64,000 nt of DNA. Origin: Paraburkholderia sp. D15. GTDB taxonomy: Bacteria > Pseudomonadota > Gammaproteobacteria > Burkholderiales > Burkholderiaceae. Below are positions 37,019-45,786 of the stretch, piece by piece. The DNA is taken from the NCBI RefSeq assembly GCF_029910215.1, contig NZ_CP110396.1, forward strand, positions 930,001 through 994,000. Reading direction: 5' to 3'. The position numbers and the translations under genes were made by a program. Each line of letters begins with the position of its first letter. The stretch's first letter is position 1. A model generated the notes under the pieces. That model did no database searches, was not told the DNA's origin, and saw only the letters and a list, made by a program, of their open reading frames with translations.

Positions 37019-38104
37019 CTAGGGTTTGGGCGCGGCGCCTGAATTCGGCGCCACGGTCTGCGCGGCGTCGGTCCCGCCAACTCTTCCACCACCCCCGCCA
37101 CGGCCGAAACCGAAAATCGCCCGCACCCGTTCGCCGCCCGCGAACGCGAGCGACAGCAGCAGCAGAAAGCCCCACGCGCAATCGCCGAAGAACTGCGATA
37201 CGCCCATCAGATTGAACAGGCTCGACAGAAATTGAAGGACCGTGGCCGCGAAAAACACGCAGATGATCCGGCCATGACCGCCCGCCGGATTCACGCCGCC
37301 CATCACCGCGATCAGGATCGCGATCAGCAGATAGGAGTTGCCGTAGTCCCATTTCGCGCTGGACGTGTGCGTCGCGCTGATCAACCCGGCCAGCGACGCG
37401 AGCACGCCGCACATCGTGTAGGTGAGAATCAGCATGCGCGTGCGCGGAATGCCCGCGTAAAAAGCGGCCTTGGGGTTGGTGCCCATCAGATAGAGCCGCA
37501 GGCCGAATGGACTGCGCCTGAGCAGCCAGCCGAGCACGAGCACCGCGCCGATAAAGATGCAGAACGCGATCGGCACCTGAAACACCGTGCCGTTGCCGAT
37601 ATTCGACAGCGGGTCCACATAATCGACATGCACCGACGCGCCATTGCTGAGCACCACCGCGAAGCCCGTGAACAGCAACTGCGTGCCGAGCGTGCAGAGA
37701 ATCGGCGTGAGCCCGAGCCGCGCGATGACCACGCCGTTCAGCAGGCCGCCGAGCAGACCCATGATCACCACGATCACGCAGAACAACGCCGTGTAGAGCG
37801 CGGGCGAGTCGTCTCCATTGACGTAATGCGGCACCACCAGCGCCGCGACCATGCCCGACAGATTCGCGAGCCCGACACCGGACAGGTCGATACCGCCGTT
37901 GCCCGACACCATCGACAGCATGATGCCGAGCGCGAGCAGGCCGAGTTCGGGAAGCTGGCCGCCCATCGACTGCAGGTTGTCGATATCGACGAACTGACCG
38001 TGCGACAGCCAGGTGGCAAGCAGCACGACGAGCACGTTGACGATCAGCAGAAAATTCAATTGCCGGTCGCCGAACAGTTTTGCCGCGGTGAACGAGGACT
38101 TCAT
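37019..38104 (-). CDS. Sugar ABC transporter permease (first permease of importer 1)
   Basis: A 361-residue RhaP/LsrC-type permease with about 8-10 membrane segments. GIMLSMVSGNGGIDLSGVG is the family N-terminal signature, and ISATHTSSAKWDYGNSYLL and GGVNPAGGHGRI come from the coupling region. The C terminus is Gly-rich (GFGRGGGGGRVGG) and probably disordered. It lies 83 bp after the ribokinase gene on the same strand. Confidence 0.9.
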   Translation of the reverse strand: MKSSFTAAKLFGDRQLNFLLIVNVLVVLLATWLSHGQFVDIDNLQSMGGQLPELGLLALGIMLSMVSGNGGIDLSGVGLANLSGMVAALVVPHYVNGDDSPALYTALFCVIVVIMGLLGGLLNGVVIARLGLTPILCTLGTQLLFTGFAVVLSNGASVHVDYVDPLSNIGNGTVFQVPIAFCIFIGAVLVLGWLLRRSPFGLRLYLMGTNPKAAFYAGIPRTRMLILTYTMCGVLASLAGLISATHTSSAKWDYGNSYLLIAILIAVMGGVNPAGGHGRIICVFFAATVLQFLSSLFNLMGVSQFFGDCAWGFLLLLSLAFAGGERVRAIFGFGRGGGGGRVGGTDAAQTVAPNSGAAPKP

Positions 38105-38187
38105 GATGACGACGCTCTCCTTGCTTCACAAACCCGCTTTATCAAGCCGCTTCACTACCGGACCACGCGATTCGGGTCCGGCGTCGC

Positions 38188-39177
38188 TCAGGATGCCTGC
38201 GATACATCCACCGGCTCGCTCAACACACGATTCACTTCGTCGAGCGTCGGCATGGAAGGCGCCGTGCCCGCACGCGTGACCGAAATGCCCGCCAGCGCGC
38301 AGCCGAAACGCAGCGCGGCGATCGGGTCGTCGCCGCGCGCCAGCGCCGCCGCGAAACCGCCGGTGAAGCCGTCGCCCGCGCCGGCGGTTTCCACCACGCG
38401 GCCGCAGCGATAGGCCGGCACGAGAATGGATTGGCTCGCCGAATGCAGCAGCGCGCCCGCTTCGCCGAGCGTCACGATCGCCGTGCCGACGCCCTTGGCG
38501 AGCAGCACATCGGCGGCGCGGCGCGCGTCGTCGGCATTGGCGATCGGCACGCCGGTCAGCGCGGTCGCTTCGGTTTCGTTCGGGGTGATGTAGTCGCACA
38601 GCGGAAAGAGGCTGTCGTCGAGGGGCATCGCGGGCGCCGGATTGAACACGGTCGTGACGCCGTGCCGCCGCGCCACTTCGAGTCCGCGACGCGCGGCGGG
38701 CAGCGGTTGCTCCAGTTGCGTGACGAAGACCTGCGCGGCGGCAATGTCGGCCTCGATCGCATCGACATCGGCGGCGCTCATCGTGCCGGCCGCGCCCGAC
38801 GCGACGATGATCGCGTTCATGCCGCTGGTGTCGTCGACGAAGATGTGGGCCGCGCCGGTCGATACCCCGTCGACCACCGACGCGCGTGCCGTAATGCCCT
38901 CCTTCGCCCACGTCGCGCGGGCGATCTCGCCGAACGCGTCGTTGCCGATGCGGGTGCAGAACACCACCTCGGCGCCGGCGCGCGCGGCGGCCACGGCCTG
39001 ATTCGAGCCCTTGCCGCCGGGCCCCATCGCGAACGCCGAACCCGCGATCGTTTCGCCGATCAGCGGCATGCGTTCGGCGCGAAACGTCAGATCGGTGACG
39101 TAGATGCCGAGAATGACGACGCGGCCGCGCCGGCCGCTCGAAGCGCCGGCATGGTGAGTATGGTTCGGATCGCTCAT
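38188..39177 (-). CDS. Ribokinase-family (deoxy)ribose kinase
   Basis: A 329-residue PfkB kinase. GPGGKGSNQAVAAARAG is the ribokinase sugar-side motif and ETAGAGDGFTGGFAAAL has the catalytic Asp. ATG at 39177 (MSDPNHTHH) follows ACGGAGCGACGC. In this operon with deoC it should phosphorylate imported 2-deoxyribose (or ribose) at the 5-hydroxyl, giving the substrate of the aldolase. The deoxyribose assignment is from context; ribose kinase is the alternative. Confidence 0.88.
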   Translation of the reverse strand: MSDPNHTHHAGASSGRRGRVVILGIYVTDLTFRAERMPLIGETIAGSAFAMGPGGKGSNQAVAAARAGAEVVFCTRIGNDAFGEIARATWAKEGITARASVVDGVSTGAAHIFVDDTSGMNAIIVASGAAGTMSAADVDAIEADIAAAQVFVTQLEQPLPAARRGLEVARRHGVTTVFNPAPAMPLDDSLFPLCDYITPNETEATALTGVPIANADDARRAADVLLAKGVGTAIVTLGEAGALLHSASQSILVPAYRCGRVVETAGAGDGFTGGFAAALARGDDPIAALRFGCALAGISVTRAGTAPSMPTLDEVNRVLSEPVDVSQAS

Positions 39178-39356
39178 GCGTCGCTCCGTTGCGCGGGCGG
39201 CGTGTTTCGAGCAACGCATGCCGATACCGGTCGCGCGCGATGCACGGCATTGTCGTATTGCAGGTCCAGATGCTTCAGCACGTTGTCTCCTCCAGTTTCT
39301 GGTTGGCGTGCAGGTCGTTCAGACTTTTCGCGGACGCTAATGGATCGAGAGGTCCA

Positions 39357-41750
39357 TCAGTCGCCGTACGGTATCCAGATGTTCTTCACCTGCACGGCCT
39401 GGCGCAGGAACGGACGGCCTTCGCTCGAGCGGCCCAGCCAGTCGAATTGACGGCCGTGATCGACGAAGGTCCGCTTCAGATTGCCGACCGATTCGCGCTC
39501 CACCAGCGTCGAATCCGCTTCGCTGCCGAAGCACCAGAGCGCGTCGACATCGTCGTGCCGCGCGAGCGCCGGCAGCAACGCGGCGCGTTCGCCGGTGACG
39601 ATGTTCAGCACGCCGCCGGGTACATCGGACGTCTCGGCCACCTGATAGAAGTCGGTGACGGTCAACGGGCAGGTCGCGCTCGGCAGCACCACCACCCGAT
39701 TGCCCATCGCCAGCGCGGGCGCGATCAGCGACACGAAACCGAGCAGCGGCGCTTCGTCCGGACAGGCCACGCCGATCACGCCGAGCGGTTCGTGCATGGC
39801 CAGCGCCACGCCGCGCAACGGCGGCGCATGCACCGCGCCGTCGAACTTGTCGGCCCACGCCGCGTACGTGAAGAGCCGCGTGACGGCCGCATCGACTTCC
39901 GCGCGCGCCGCGTTTTCCGTCGCGCCGTTGCGCGCGACGAGCTGACGCGCGAATTCGTCCGCGCGAATCGCGAGGTTTTCCGCGAGATAGAACAGCACCT
40001 GCGCGCGGTTGTGCGCGCTCGCCTGCGACCACTTGTGCGCGGCGCGTGCCGCTTCGACCGCGTTGCGGATGTCCTTGCGATTACCCTCGCCGACTTCGCC
40101 GACCAGCGTGCCGTCCGGCGCGTGAACCGGCAGCGAATAGCCGCTGTCGGGACGTGCCTGTTTGCCGCCGATAAAAAGCTTCGCCGTGCGATCGATCAGC
40201 GCGCCGTGCGTGGCCGTTTCCACTTCGATCCCGCTTCCGCCCGCCACGCGCAAAGCCGGCTGACGCTTGCCAAGGTTGAGCCAGTCGCGCGGTTTCAGAT
40301 ATTCGTAGATGCCCTCACGTCCGCCTTCGCGGCCATAACCCGACTCGCGATAACCGCCGAAGCCGACCGCCGCGTCGAACAGGTTCGTCGCGTTGATCCA
40401 CACCACGCCGCATGCGAGTTTCGGCGCGACATCCAGTGCGCGGCCGATGGTTTCGCTCCACACGCTCGCGGCCAGCCCGTAGCGCGAATTGTTGGCGAGC
40501 GCAACGGCTTCGTCGGGCGTGCGAAAGCTCATTGTCACCAGCACCGGGCCGAAGATTTCTTCCTGCGCGAGCGTGGACGACGGCGCGACGCCGGTGACGA
40601 GCGTCGGCGGATAGAAACAGCCGTTAGCGGGCATGGCCGTACCGGCCGATTGCCAGATCGCGCAGCCTTCGCGCCGCCCGGTTTCCACCAGCGACTCGAT
40701 GCGCTCGCGCTGCACCGGATCGACGATCGCGCCGATGTCGATGCTCTTGTCCAGCGAGGTGCCGACCCGCAACGTCTCCATGCGTCGCTTCAGCTTCGCG
40801 ATGAAACGCGCTTCGACGCCTTCCTGCACGAGCAATCGCGAGCCCGCGCAACACACCTGGCCCTGGTTGAACCAGATCGCGTCGACCACGCCTTCCACCG
40901 CGCCGTCGAGATCGGCGTCGTCGAACACGATGAACGGCGACTTGCCGCCCAGTTCGAGCGTCAGCGACTTGCCGGTGCCCGCGGTCGCCGTGCGAATCAG
41001 CCGGCCCACTTCTGTCGACCCGGTGAAGGCGATCTTGTCGACCCGCGGATGCTCGACCAGCGCTGCGCCGGTGCGTCCATCGCCGGTGACGACGTTCAGC
41101 ACGCCGGCCGGCAGACCCGCCTGATGCGCAAGTTCGGCGAACAGCAACGCGGTCAGCGGCGTGTACTCGGCCGGCTTCAGCACGACGCAGTTGCCGGTGG
41201 CAAGCGCCGGCGCGATCTTCCACGCGAGCATCAGCAGCGGGAAATTCCACGGCACGATCTGGCCGATCACGCCAAGCGGCGCATAGTCGGCGAATTCGGC
41301 GTCCTGCAGTTGCGCCCAACCCGCGTGATGCAGGAAGTGACGCGCGACCAGCGGCACGTCGATATCGCGCGTCTCGCGAATCGGCTTGCCGTTGTCGAGC
41401 GCTTCGAGCACCGCGAACAGCCGGCTGTGACGTTGCACCATGCGCGCCAATGCATACAGATGCCGCGCGCGTCCCGTGCCGCCCAACGCGAACCAGCCGG
41501 GTTGCGCGGCGCGCGCGGCGGCCACCGCGGCGTCGATGTCGGCGGCATCGCCCTGGGCGATTTCGGCGAGCAGGTCGCCACTCGCGGGCGCGTGCGAGAC
41601 GAACCGTTCGCCCGCCGCGGGTGCATGCCACGCGCCGCCGATGAAGTGCCCGAAGCCGGCTTCATGACGCGCGAGCCACGCACGCGCAGGTTGATCGTCC
41701 TCGGGTGCGGGACCGTACTCCATCGATGAAAAATACTCGGCTACGCTCAT
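39357..41750 (-). CDS. Two-domain ALDH16-type aldehyde dehydrogenase
   Basis: A 797-residue protein. Residues about 30-500 are a complete aldehyde dehydrogenase: oxyanion Asn169 (VPWNFP), FTGSTEVG cofactor loop, Glu266 (LELGGKSP) and catalytic Cys300 (FNQGQVCCAG). Residues about 510-797 repeat the fold's first part (FIGGKQARPDSGYSLPV, then EPLGVIGVACPDEAP and GGVLNIVTGER) but without a catalytic Cys. This matches the ALDH16 architecture, of which bacterial members can be active while the vertebrate form has lost the Cys. Located 15 bp downstream of deoC, it probably oxidises the acetaldehyde released by DeoC to acetate. A 179-bp gap separates it from the ribokinase gene. Confidence 0.88.
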   Translation of the reverse strand: MSVAEYFSSMEYGPAPEDDQPARAWLARHEAGFGHFIGGAWHAPAAGERFVSHAPASGDLLAEIAQGDAADIDAAVAAARAAQPGWFALGGTGRARHLYALARMVQRHSRLFAVLEALDNGKPIRETRDIDVPLVARHFLHHAGWAQLQDAEFADYAPLGVIGQIVPWNFPLLMLAWKIAPALATGNCVVLKPAEYTPLTALLFAELAHQAGLPAGVLNVVTGDGRTGAALVEHPRVDKIAFTGSTEVGRLIRTATAGTGKSLTLELGGKSPFIVFDDADLDGAVEGVVDAIWFNQGQVCCAGSRLLVQEGVEARFIAKLKRRMETLRVGTSLDKSIDIGAIVDPVQRERIESLVETGRREGCAIWQSAGTAMPANGCFYPPTLVTGVAPSSTLAQEEIFGPVLVTMSFRTPDEAVALANNSRYGLAASVWSETIGRALDVAPKLACGVVWINATNLFDAAVGFGGYRESGYGREGGREGIYEYLKPRDWLNLGKRQPALRVAGGSGIEVETATHGALIDRTAKLFIGGKQARPDSGYSLPVHAPDGTLVGEVGEGNRKDIRNAVEAARAAHKWSQASAHNRAQVLFYLAENLAIRADEFARQLVARNGATENAARAEVDAAVTRLFTYAAWADKFDGAVHAPPLRGVALAMHEPLGVIGVACPDEAPLLGFVSLIAPALAMGNRVVVLPSATCPLTVTDFYQVAETSDVPGGVLNIVTGERAALLPALARHDDVDALWCFGSEADSTLVERESVGNLKRTFVDHGRQFDWLGRSSEGRPFLRQAVQVKNIWIPYGD

Positions 41751-41765
41751 GGGATCGGTCTTCTA

Positions 41766-42776
41766 TCAGGCTACGGGGTGACGGTTGAAAGCGGAGTAAC
41801 GGCCGCTCACGTGATGTTCGAGCTGGCGTTCGATATCGGCGAGCAGGCTCGATGCGCCGAACCGGAACAGGTCCGGTTCGAGCCAGGGGCGCCCCAGCTC
41901 TTCCTTCATCAGGATCTGATACGACAGCGCCGTTTTGGCGTTCGATACGCCGCCCGCCGGCTTGAAGCCGATCGGCACGCCGGTGCGTTCCTGGTATTCG
42001 CGGATCATCCGCACCATCACCAGCGACACGTCGAGCGTCGCGTTGACGCCTTCCTTGCCGGTCGAGGTCTTGATGAAGTCGGCGCCGGCCATCATGCACA
42101 CCATCGATGCGCGCGCAACGTTCGACAGCGTGCGGATGTCGCCGGTGGCGAGAATCGTCTTCAGATGCGCGGGACCGCAGGCCGCGCGGAAGTCGCGCAC
42201 TTCGTCGTAGAGCGCTTGCCAGTTGCCGGTCAGCACATATTCGCGCGTGACGACGATGTCGATCTCCATCGCGCCGTCGGCGACCGACGCCTCGATCTCC
42301 TTGAGCTTCAGCGGATGCGGAATCAGTCCCGCCGGAAAACCGGTCGACACGGCCGCGACCGGAATGCCGCTGCCCTTGAGCGCATCTACCGCCGCCGCGA
42401 CGAAACGGTGATACACGCACACCGCGCCGGTCGTGATGCCTTGCGGCGCGATACCGAGCGCTTCCAGCAGATCGGCGCGCACGGGTTGACGCGCTTTCGC
42501 GCACAGACGACGCACGCGGCCTTCGGTGTCGTCGCCATTCAGCGTGGTCAGGTCGATGCAGGTGACCGCCTTCAGCAGCCACGCCGCCTGCGCATCTTTC
42601 TTGACCGTGCGGCGCGTGGCCAACGTCGCGGTGCGCCGTTCCACCGCCGATTGATTGACGCGCAAACCGTCGAGCCACGATGCGTCGAACGGCATTCCGG
42701 GATTGCGCACGGCATGAACGAGCGGCCCGCCGCGCAGCGCGACGACCGATGAAGACAACGAAGGAGCTTCAGGCAT
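41766..42776 (-). CDS. deoC: Deoxyribose-phosphate aldolase
   Basis: A 336-residue class I aldolase, longer at the N terminus than the E. coli enzyme (about 260 residues), as in many betaproteobacteria. Schiff-base Lys236 is in ADFIKTSTGKEG, the assisting Lys272 in GFKPAGGVSN and Asp173 in MEIDIVV. It splits 2-deoxyribose 5-phosphate into glyceraldehyde 3-phosphate and acetaldehyde. It is the first gene of the leftward operon deoC-ALDH-kinase-permease-binding protein-ATPase-permease, divergent from the second ABC importer. Confidence 0.93.
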   Translation of the reverse strand: MPEAPSLSSSVVALRGGPLVHAVRNPGMPFDASWLDGLRVNQSAVERRTATLATRRTVKKDAQAAWLLKAVTCIDLTTLNGDDTEGRVRRLCAKARQPVRADLLEALGIAPQGITTGAVCVYHRFVAAAVDALKGSGIPVAAVSTGFPAGLIPHPLKLKEIEASVADGAMEIDIVVTREYVLTGNWQALYDEVRDFRAACGPAHLKTILATGDIRTLSNVARASMVCMMAGADFIKTSTGKEGVNATLDVSLVMVRMIREYQERTGVPIGFKPAGGVSNAKTALSYQILMKEELGRPWLEPDLFRFGASSLLADIERQLEHHVSGRYSAFNRHPVA

Positions 42777-43038
42777 AAGACATCCGGGAATTTGGCGCGG
42801 CGCACAACAGCCGCTGACAATTTGTTCGCACTTATGCTACAACGATTGATAGAATCATAACAAGCCTGACGAACAAATCTTCACACGGGCCGCCAATAAA
42901 GGCCATTTTCGTGCGATGAATGTTATTGACGCATCAAAATCATGGTGCGAGCATCACAATTCCGGCATCGCCCGGTCAGCAGGACACCAACGAACAAAAC
43001 GAAAAAATTTCGTCGAATCGACGAAGGAGACAGTCCAG
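42777..43038. promoter_or_regulatory. Divergent deoC/ABC promoter with DeoR-type half-sites
   Basis: This 262-bp AT-rich region contains ATTTGTTCG at 42820-42828, its exact inverse CGAACAAAT at 42870-42878 (41 bp between arms) and a third half-site CGAACAAA at 42992-42999. TGTTCG/CGAACA halves are the core of known DeoR-family (for example GlpR) operators. The DeoR protein encoded at 32379 would then control both operons; looping between sites is possible. Confidence 0.62.
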
Positions 43039-44697
43039 ATGAGTGAACCGGTTGCCGCCGCGGCCGCGTCTTCGCCTCAGGTTCCATTGATCCGCGTTGC
43101 GGGCGTCACCAAGCGGTTTGGCGGCGTGCAGGCGTTGCGCGGCGTCGACCTCGACGTGCGGCCCGGCGAAGTGCATGCGCTGCTCGGCGAGAACGGCGCA
43201 GGCAAATCCACGCTGATCAAGATTCTCAGCGGCGTGCATGCGTACGACGAAGGCGTGATCGAAATCGACGGACAGAAGGTCGCGTTCGATTCGCCGGCGC
43301 GGTCGCGCGAGGCCGGCGTCGCGGTGGTCTATCAGGATCTGAGTCTGGTCGAATCGTTGTCGGTCGGTGCGAATCTGATGCTTGGGCGCGAGCCGCGCAC
43401 GCGTCTGGGCTTCGTGAAGAACCGTCAGCTCATGGCCGAAGTCGGCGAATTTCTGCGCTCGCACGGCATTCCGCTCGATCCGAAAACGCCGGTCGGCGCG
43501 TTGCCGTTTGCGTACCGGCAGATGACTGAAATCTGCAAGGCGCTGATGGGTCACGTGCGCGTGTTGATTCTCGACGAGCCCACTTCCGCGCTGACCGGCG
43601 GTGAAGAACAGATTCTGTTCGACGCGATTCGGGCGGTCACGGATCGCGGCGTCGGCGTGATTTACGTCACGCACCGGTTGAATGAAGTGTTCAGGATTTC
43701 GCAGCGCGTCACCGTGTTTCGCGACGGCGCCAACGCCGGCATGTTCAACACCGCGCAGACCGATATGAAGCAGCTCGTCGCGGCGATCGTCGGTCCGAAG
43801 CATGCGGCGATGCAGGCGCGCGAGAAGAGTGCCGCGGGTTCCTTGGCCGACGGGGGGTTATCTCCGACTGCATCGGTGTCTACTTCCGCGCGCGCGGCCT
43901 CGAATGATCCGGCCGTGAGCGGTGACCCGGTGCTTAAGCTGTCACGCGTGAGCAACGACCGGCTCCGCGATGTCGATCTTGCTGTCGAGCGCGGCGAAGT
44001 GCACGGGCTCGCGGGTTTGATCGGCAGCGGACGCACCGAGATTCTGCAAACCATTTTCGGTTTGCGCGCCGTGGCAGCGGGCACGCTCGACATCGACGGT
44101 CAACCGCGTTCGCGCGTGACGCCCGCCGACGCGATTCAACTCGGCGTGGCGCTCGTGCCGGAAGACCGTCACCTGGAAGGACTCGTGCTCGAACATTCGA
44201 TCGAGCGCAATCTCACACTGCCGCGCCTGCCGCGGTTTTCGCGCTGGGGCTGGCTGCGCAGCCAGGCCGCCGACGATCAGGCAAAACGTTCGATGAAGGA
44301 ACTCGCGGTCAAGGCGGCCGCCTCGTCGACGCCGGTCAAGTTTCTCTCCGGCGGCAATCAGCAGAAGGTGGTGTTCGCCAAGTGGAATCATCCGCGCCCC
44401 AAGCTGTTGCTGCTCGATGAGCCGACCGTCGGCGTCGATGTCGGCGCGCGCGAGGAAATCTACGGCGTGGTGCAGGACGCCGCGCGCGCGGGCACCGGCG
44501 TGCTGGTCGTGTCGTCCGATCTCGACGAACTGCTGCGCCTGTGCGACCGCATTTCGATCGTGGCGGACGGGCGCATCGTCAAGACCGTGCCGCGCGCGGA
44601 ACTCGCGAATGCCGAAGCCTTGCATCACCTGATTCAACTGTCCCGTTCTTCTTTCGAGTCCCCTGCCGGGACCGCCGCCGGAGCCCTCGCAACATGA
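43039..44697 (+). CDS. Sugar ABC transporter duplicated ATP-binding protein (importer 2)
   Basis: A 552-residue RbsA/MglA-type ATPase. The first domain has GENGAGKST, the LPFAYRQMTEICKAL region and VLILDEPTSAL. A Ser/Ala-rich linker near residues 255-300 joins it to the second domain, with GLIGSGRTEI, SGGNQQKV and LLLDEPTVGVDVG intact, in contrast to the importer-1 protein. ATG at 43039 follows GAAGGAGACAGTCC; an in-frame extension to 42916 is unlikely to be translated. Its stop overlaps the permease start (ATGA). This is the first gene of the rightward operon. Confidence 0.92.
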   Translation: MSEPVAAAAASSPQVPLIRVAGVTKRFGGVQALRGVDLDVRPGEVHALLGENGAGKSTLIKILSGVHAYDEGVIEIDGQKVAFDSPARSREAGVAVVYQDLSLVESLSVGANLMLGREPRTRLGFVKNRQLMAEVGEFLRSHGIPLDPKTPVGALPFAYRQMTEICKALMGHVRVLILDEPTSALTGGEEQILFDAIRAVTDRGVGVIYVTHRLNEVFRISQRVTVFRDGANAGMFNTAQTDMKQLVAAIVGPKHAAMQAREKSAAGSLADGGLSPTASVSTSARAASNDPAVSGDPVLKLSRVSNDRLRDVDLAVERGEVHGLAGLIGSGRTEILQTIFGLRAVAAGTLDIDGQPRSRVTPADAIQLGVALVPEDRHLEGLVLEHSIERNLTLPRLPRFSRWGWLRSQAADDQAKRSMKELAVKAAASSTPVKFLSGGNQQKVVFAKWNHPRPKLLLLDEPTVGVDVGAREEIYGVVQDAARAGTGVLVVSSDLDELLRLCDRISIVADGRIVKTVPRAELANAEALHHLIQLSRSSFESPAGTAAGALAT

Positions 44698-45695
44698 ATG
44701 AATCTGTCTCGCCGCTGACGGCAGAGCGGCAAGCGGCACTGCCGCAAAAAAGCCGCGCGCGGCGCATTGCGCAATTGCTGTTGCAAGGCGATCGGCCGTA
44801 CGCGTTATACGGTGCGTTCGCGATTCTGCTGGTCGTGTTCAGTTTCGCGTCGCCATGGTTTCTCTCGATCGACAACTTTCTCAACATCGGGCGGCAGACC
44901 GCGCTCGTGTCGATCATCGCGATCGGCATGACCTTCGTGATCATCGCGCGGCAGATCGATCTGTCGGTGGGCTCGACGCTCGCGCTGTCCGGCATGTCGG
45001 CGGCGTTGGCCATGTCGCATCTCGGCGATAGCTGGATCATCGGCGCGATTGCGGGCATCGGCACGGGCGCGATCGTCGGTGCGATCAACGGCGTGGTCAC
45101 CACACGCCTGAACATTCCGTCTTTCCTCGTGACGCTCGGCACGCTGAGCGCGGCGCGCGGCCTCGCGCTGATGGTCACGACGACGCGTCCCGAGATCATC
45201 ACCAACGATTCGTTCATCGCGATCTTCGGCGAAGGCACGATCGCCGGTGTGCCGGTGCCGATCATCTGGACCGTGCTCGCGGTGATCGCGGGGATTCTGC
45301 TGCTGCACTACAGCGTGTTCGGCCGGCAGATCTATGCGGCCGGCGGCAATCCGACGGCGGCGCTGTACTCGGGCATCAACACGCGCCGCGTGACGACGCT
45401 CGCCTTCATTCTCACCGGCATGCTGGCCGGTGTCGCCGCGCTCGTGCTGTCCGCGCGCTCGCACGCGGCGCGGCCGGACGTGGTGCAAGGGCTTGAACTC
45501 GACGTGATCGCCTCGGTGACGCTCGGCGGCTGCAGCCTGTTCGGCGGCCGCGGCTTCGTGCTCGGTACGCTGCTCGGCAGTCTCATCATCGGCACGCTGA
45601 ATAACGGGCTGGTGCTGTTGGGCGTGAGTTCGTCGCTGCAACTGGTGATCAAGGGGGCGATCATCGTCGCCGCCGTGGCGTTCACCAGGAAATGA
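44694..45695 (+). CDS. Sugar ABC transporter permease (importer 2)
   Basis: A 333-residue RbsC-type permease with 8-10 membrane segments. FVIIARQIDLSVGSTLALSGM is the family signature in helices 2-3, and GLELDVIASVTLGGCSLFGGRG contacts the ATPase. Only one permease accompanies this importer, so it probably works as a homodimer like ribose and galactose systems. Translation is coupled to the ATPase gene by a 4-bp overlap. Confidence 0.92.
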   Translation: MNESVSPLTAERQAALPQKSRARRIAQLLLQGDRPYALYGAFAILLVVFSFASPWFLSIDNFLNIGRQTALVSIIAIGMTFVIIARQIDLSVGSTLALSGMSAALAMSHLGDSWIIGAIAGIGTGAIVGAINGVVTTRLNIPSFLVTLGTLSAARGLALMVTTTRPEIITNDSFIAIFGEGTIAGVPVPIIWTVLAVIAGILLLHYSVFGRQIYAAGGNPTAALYSGINTRRVTTLAFILTGMLAGVAALVLSARSHAARPDVVQGLELDVIASVTLGGCSLFGGRGFVLGTLLGSLIIGTLNNGLVLLGVSSSLQLVIKGAIIVAAVAFTRK

Positions 45696-45786
45696 CTGGC
45701 GCAGGTCCTACGCGCCGATTGCCGGAAAAGAGTCGCTGTAATACCAACCGCTGCAATACAAACGTGAAGACCAACGGAGGAGAATC

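Noticed and set aside
39189..41729. An 846-codon plus-strand frame opposite the ALDH16-type gene
   Set aside because: Composition dominated by Arg, Ala and His, no recognisable domain, and fully antisense to a clearly coding gene.
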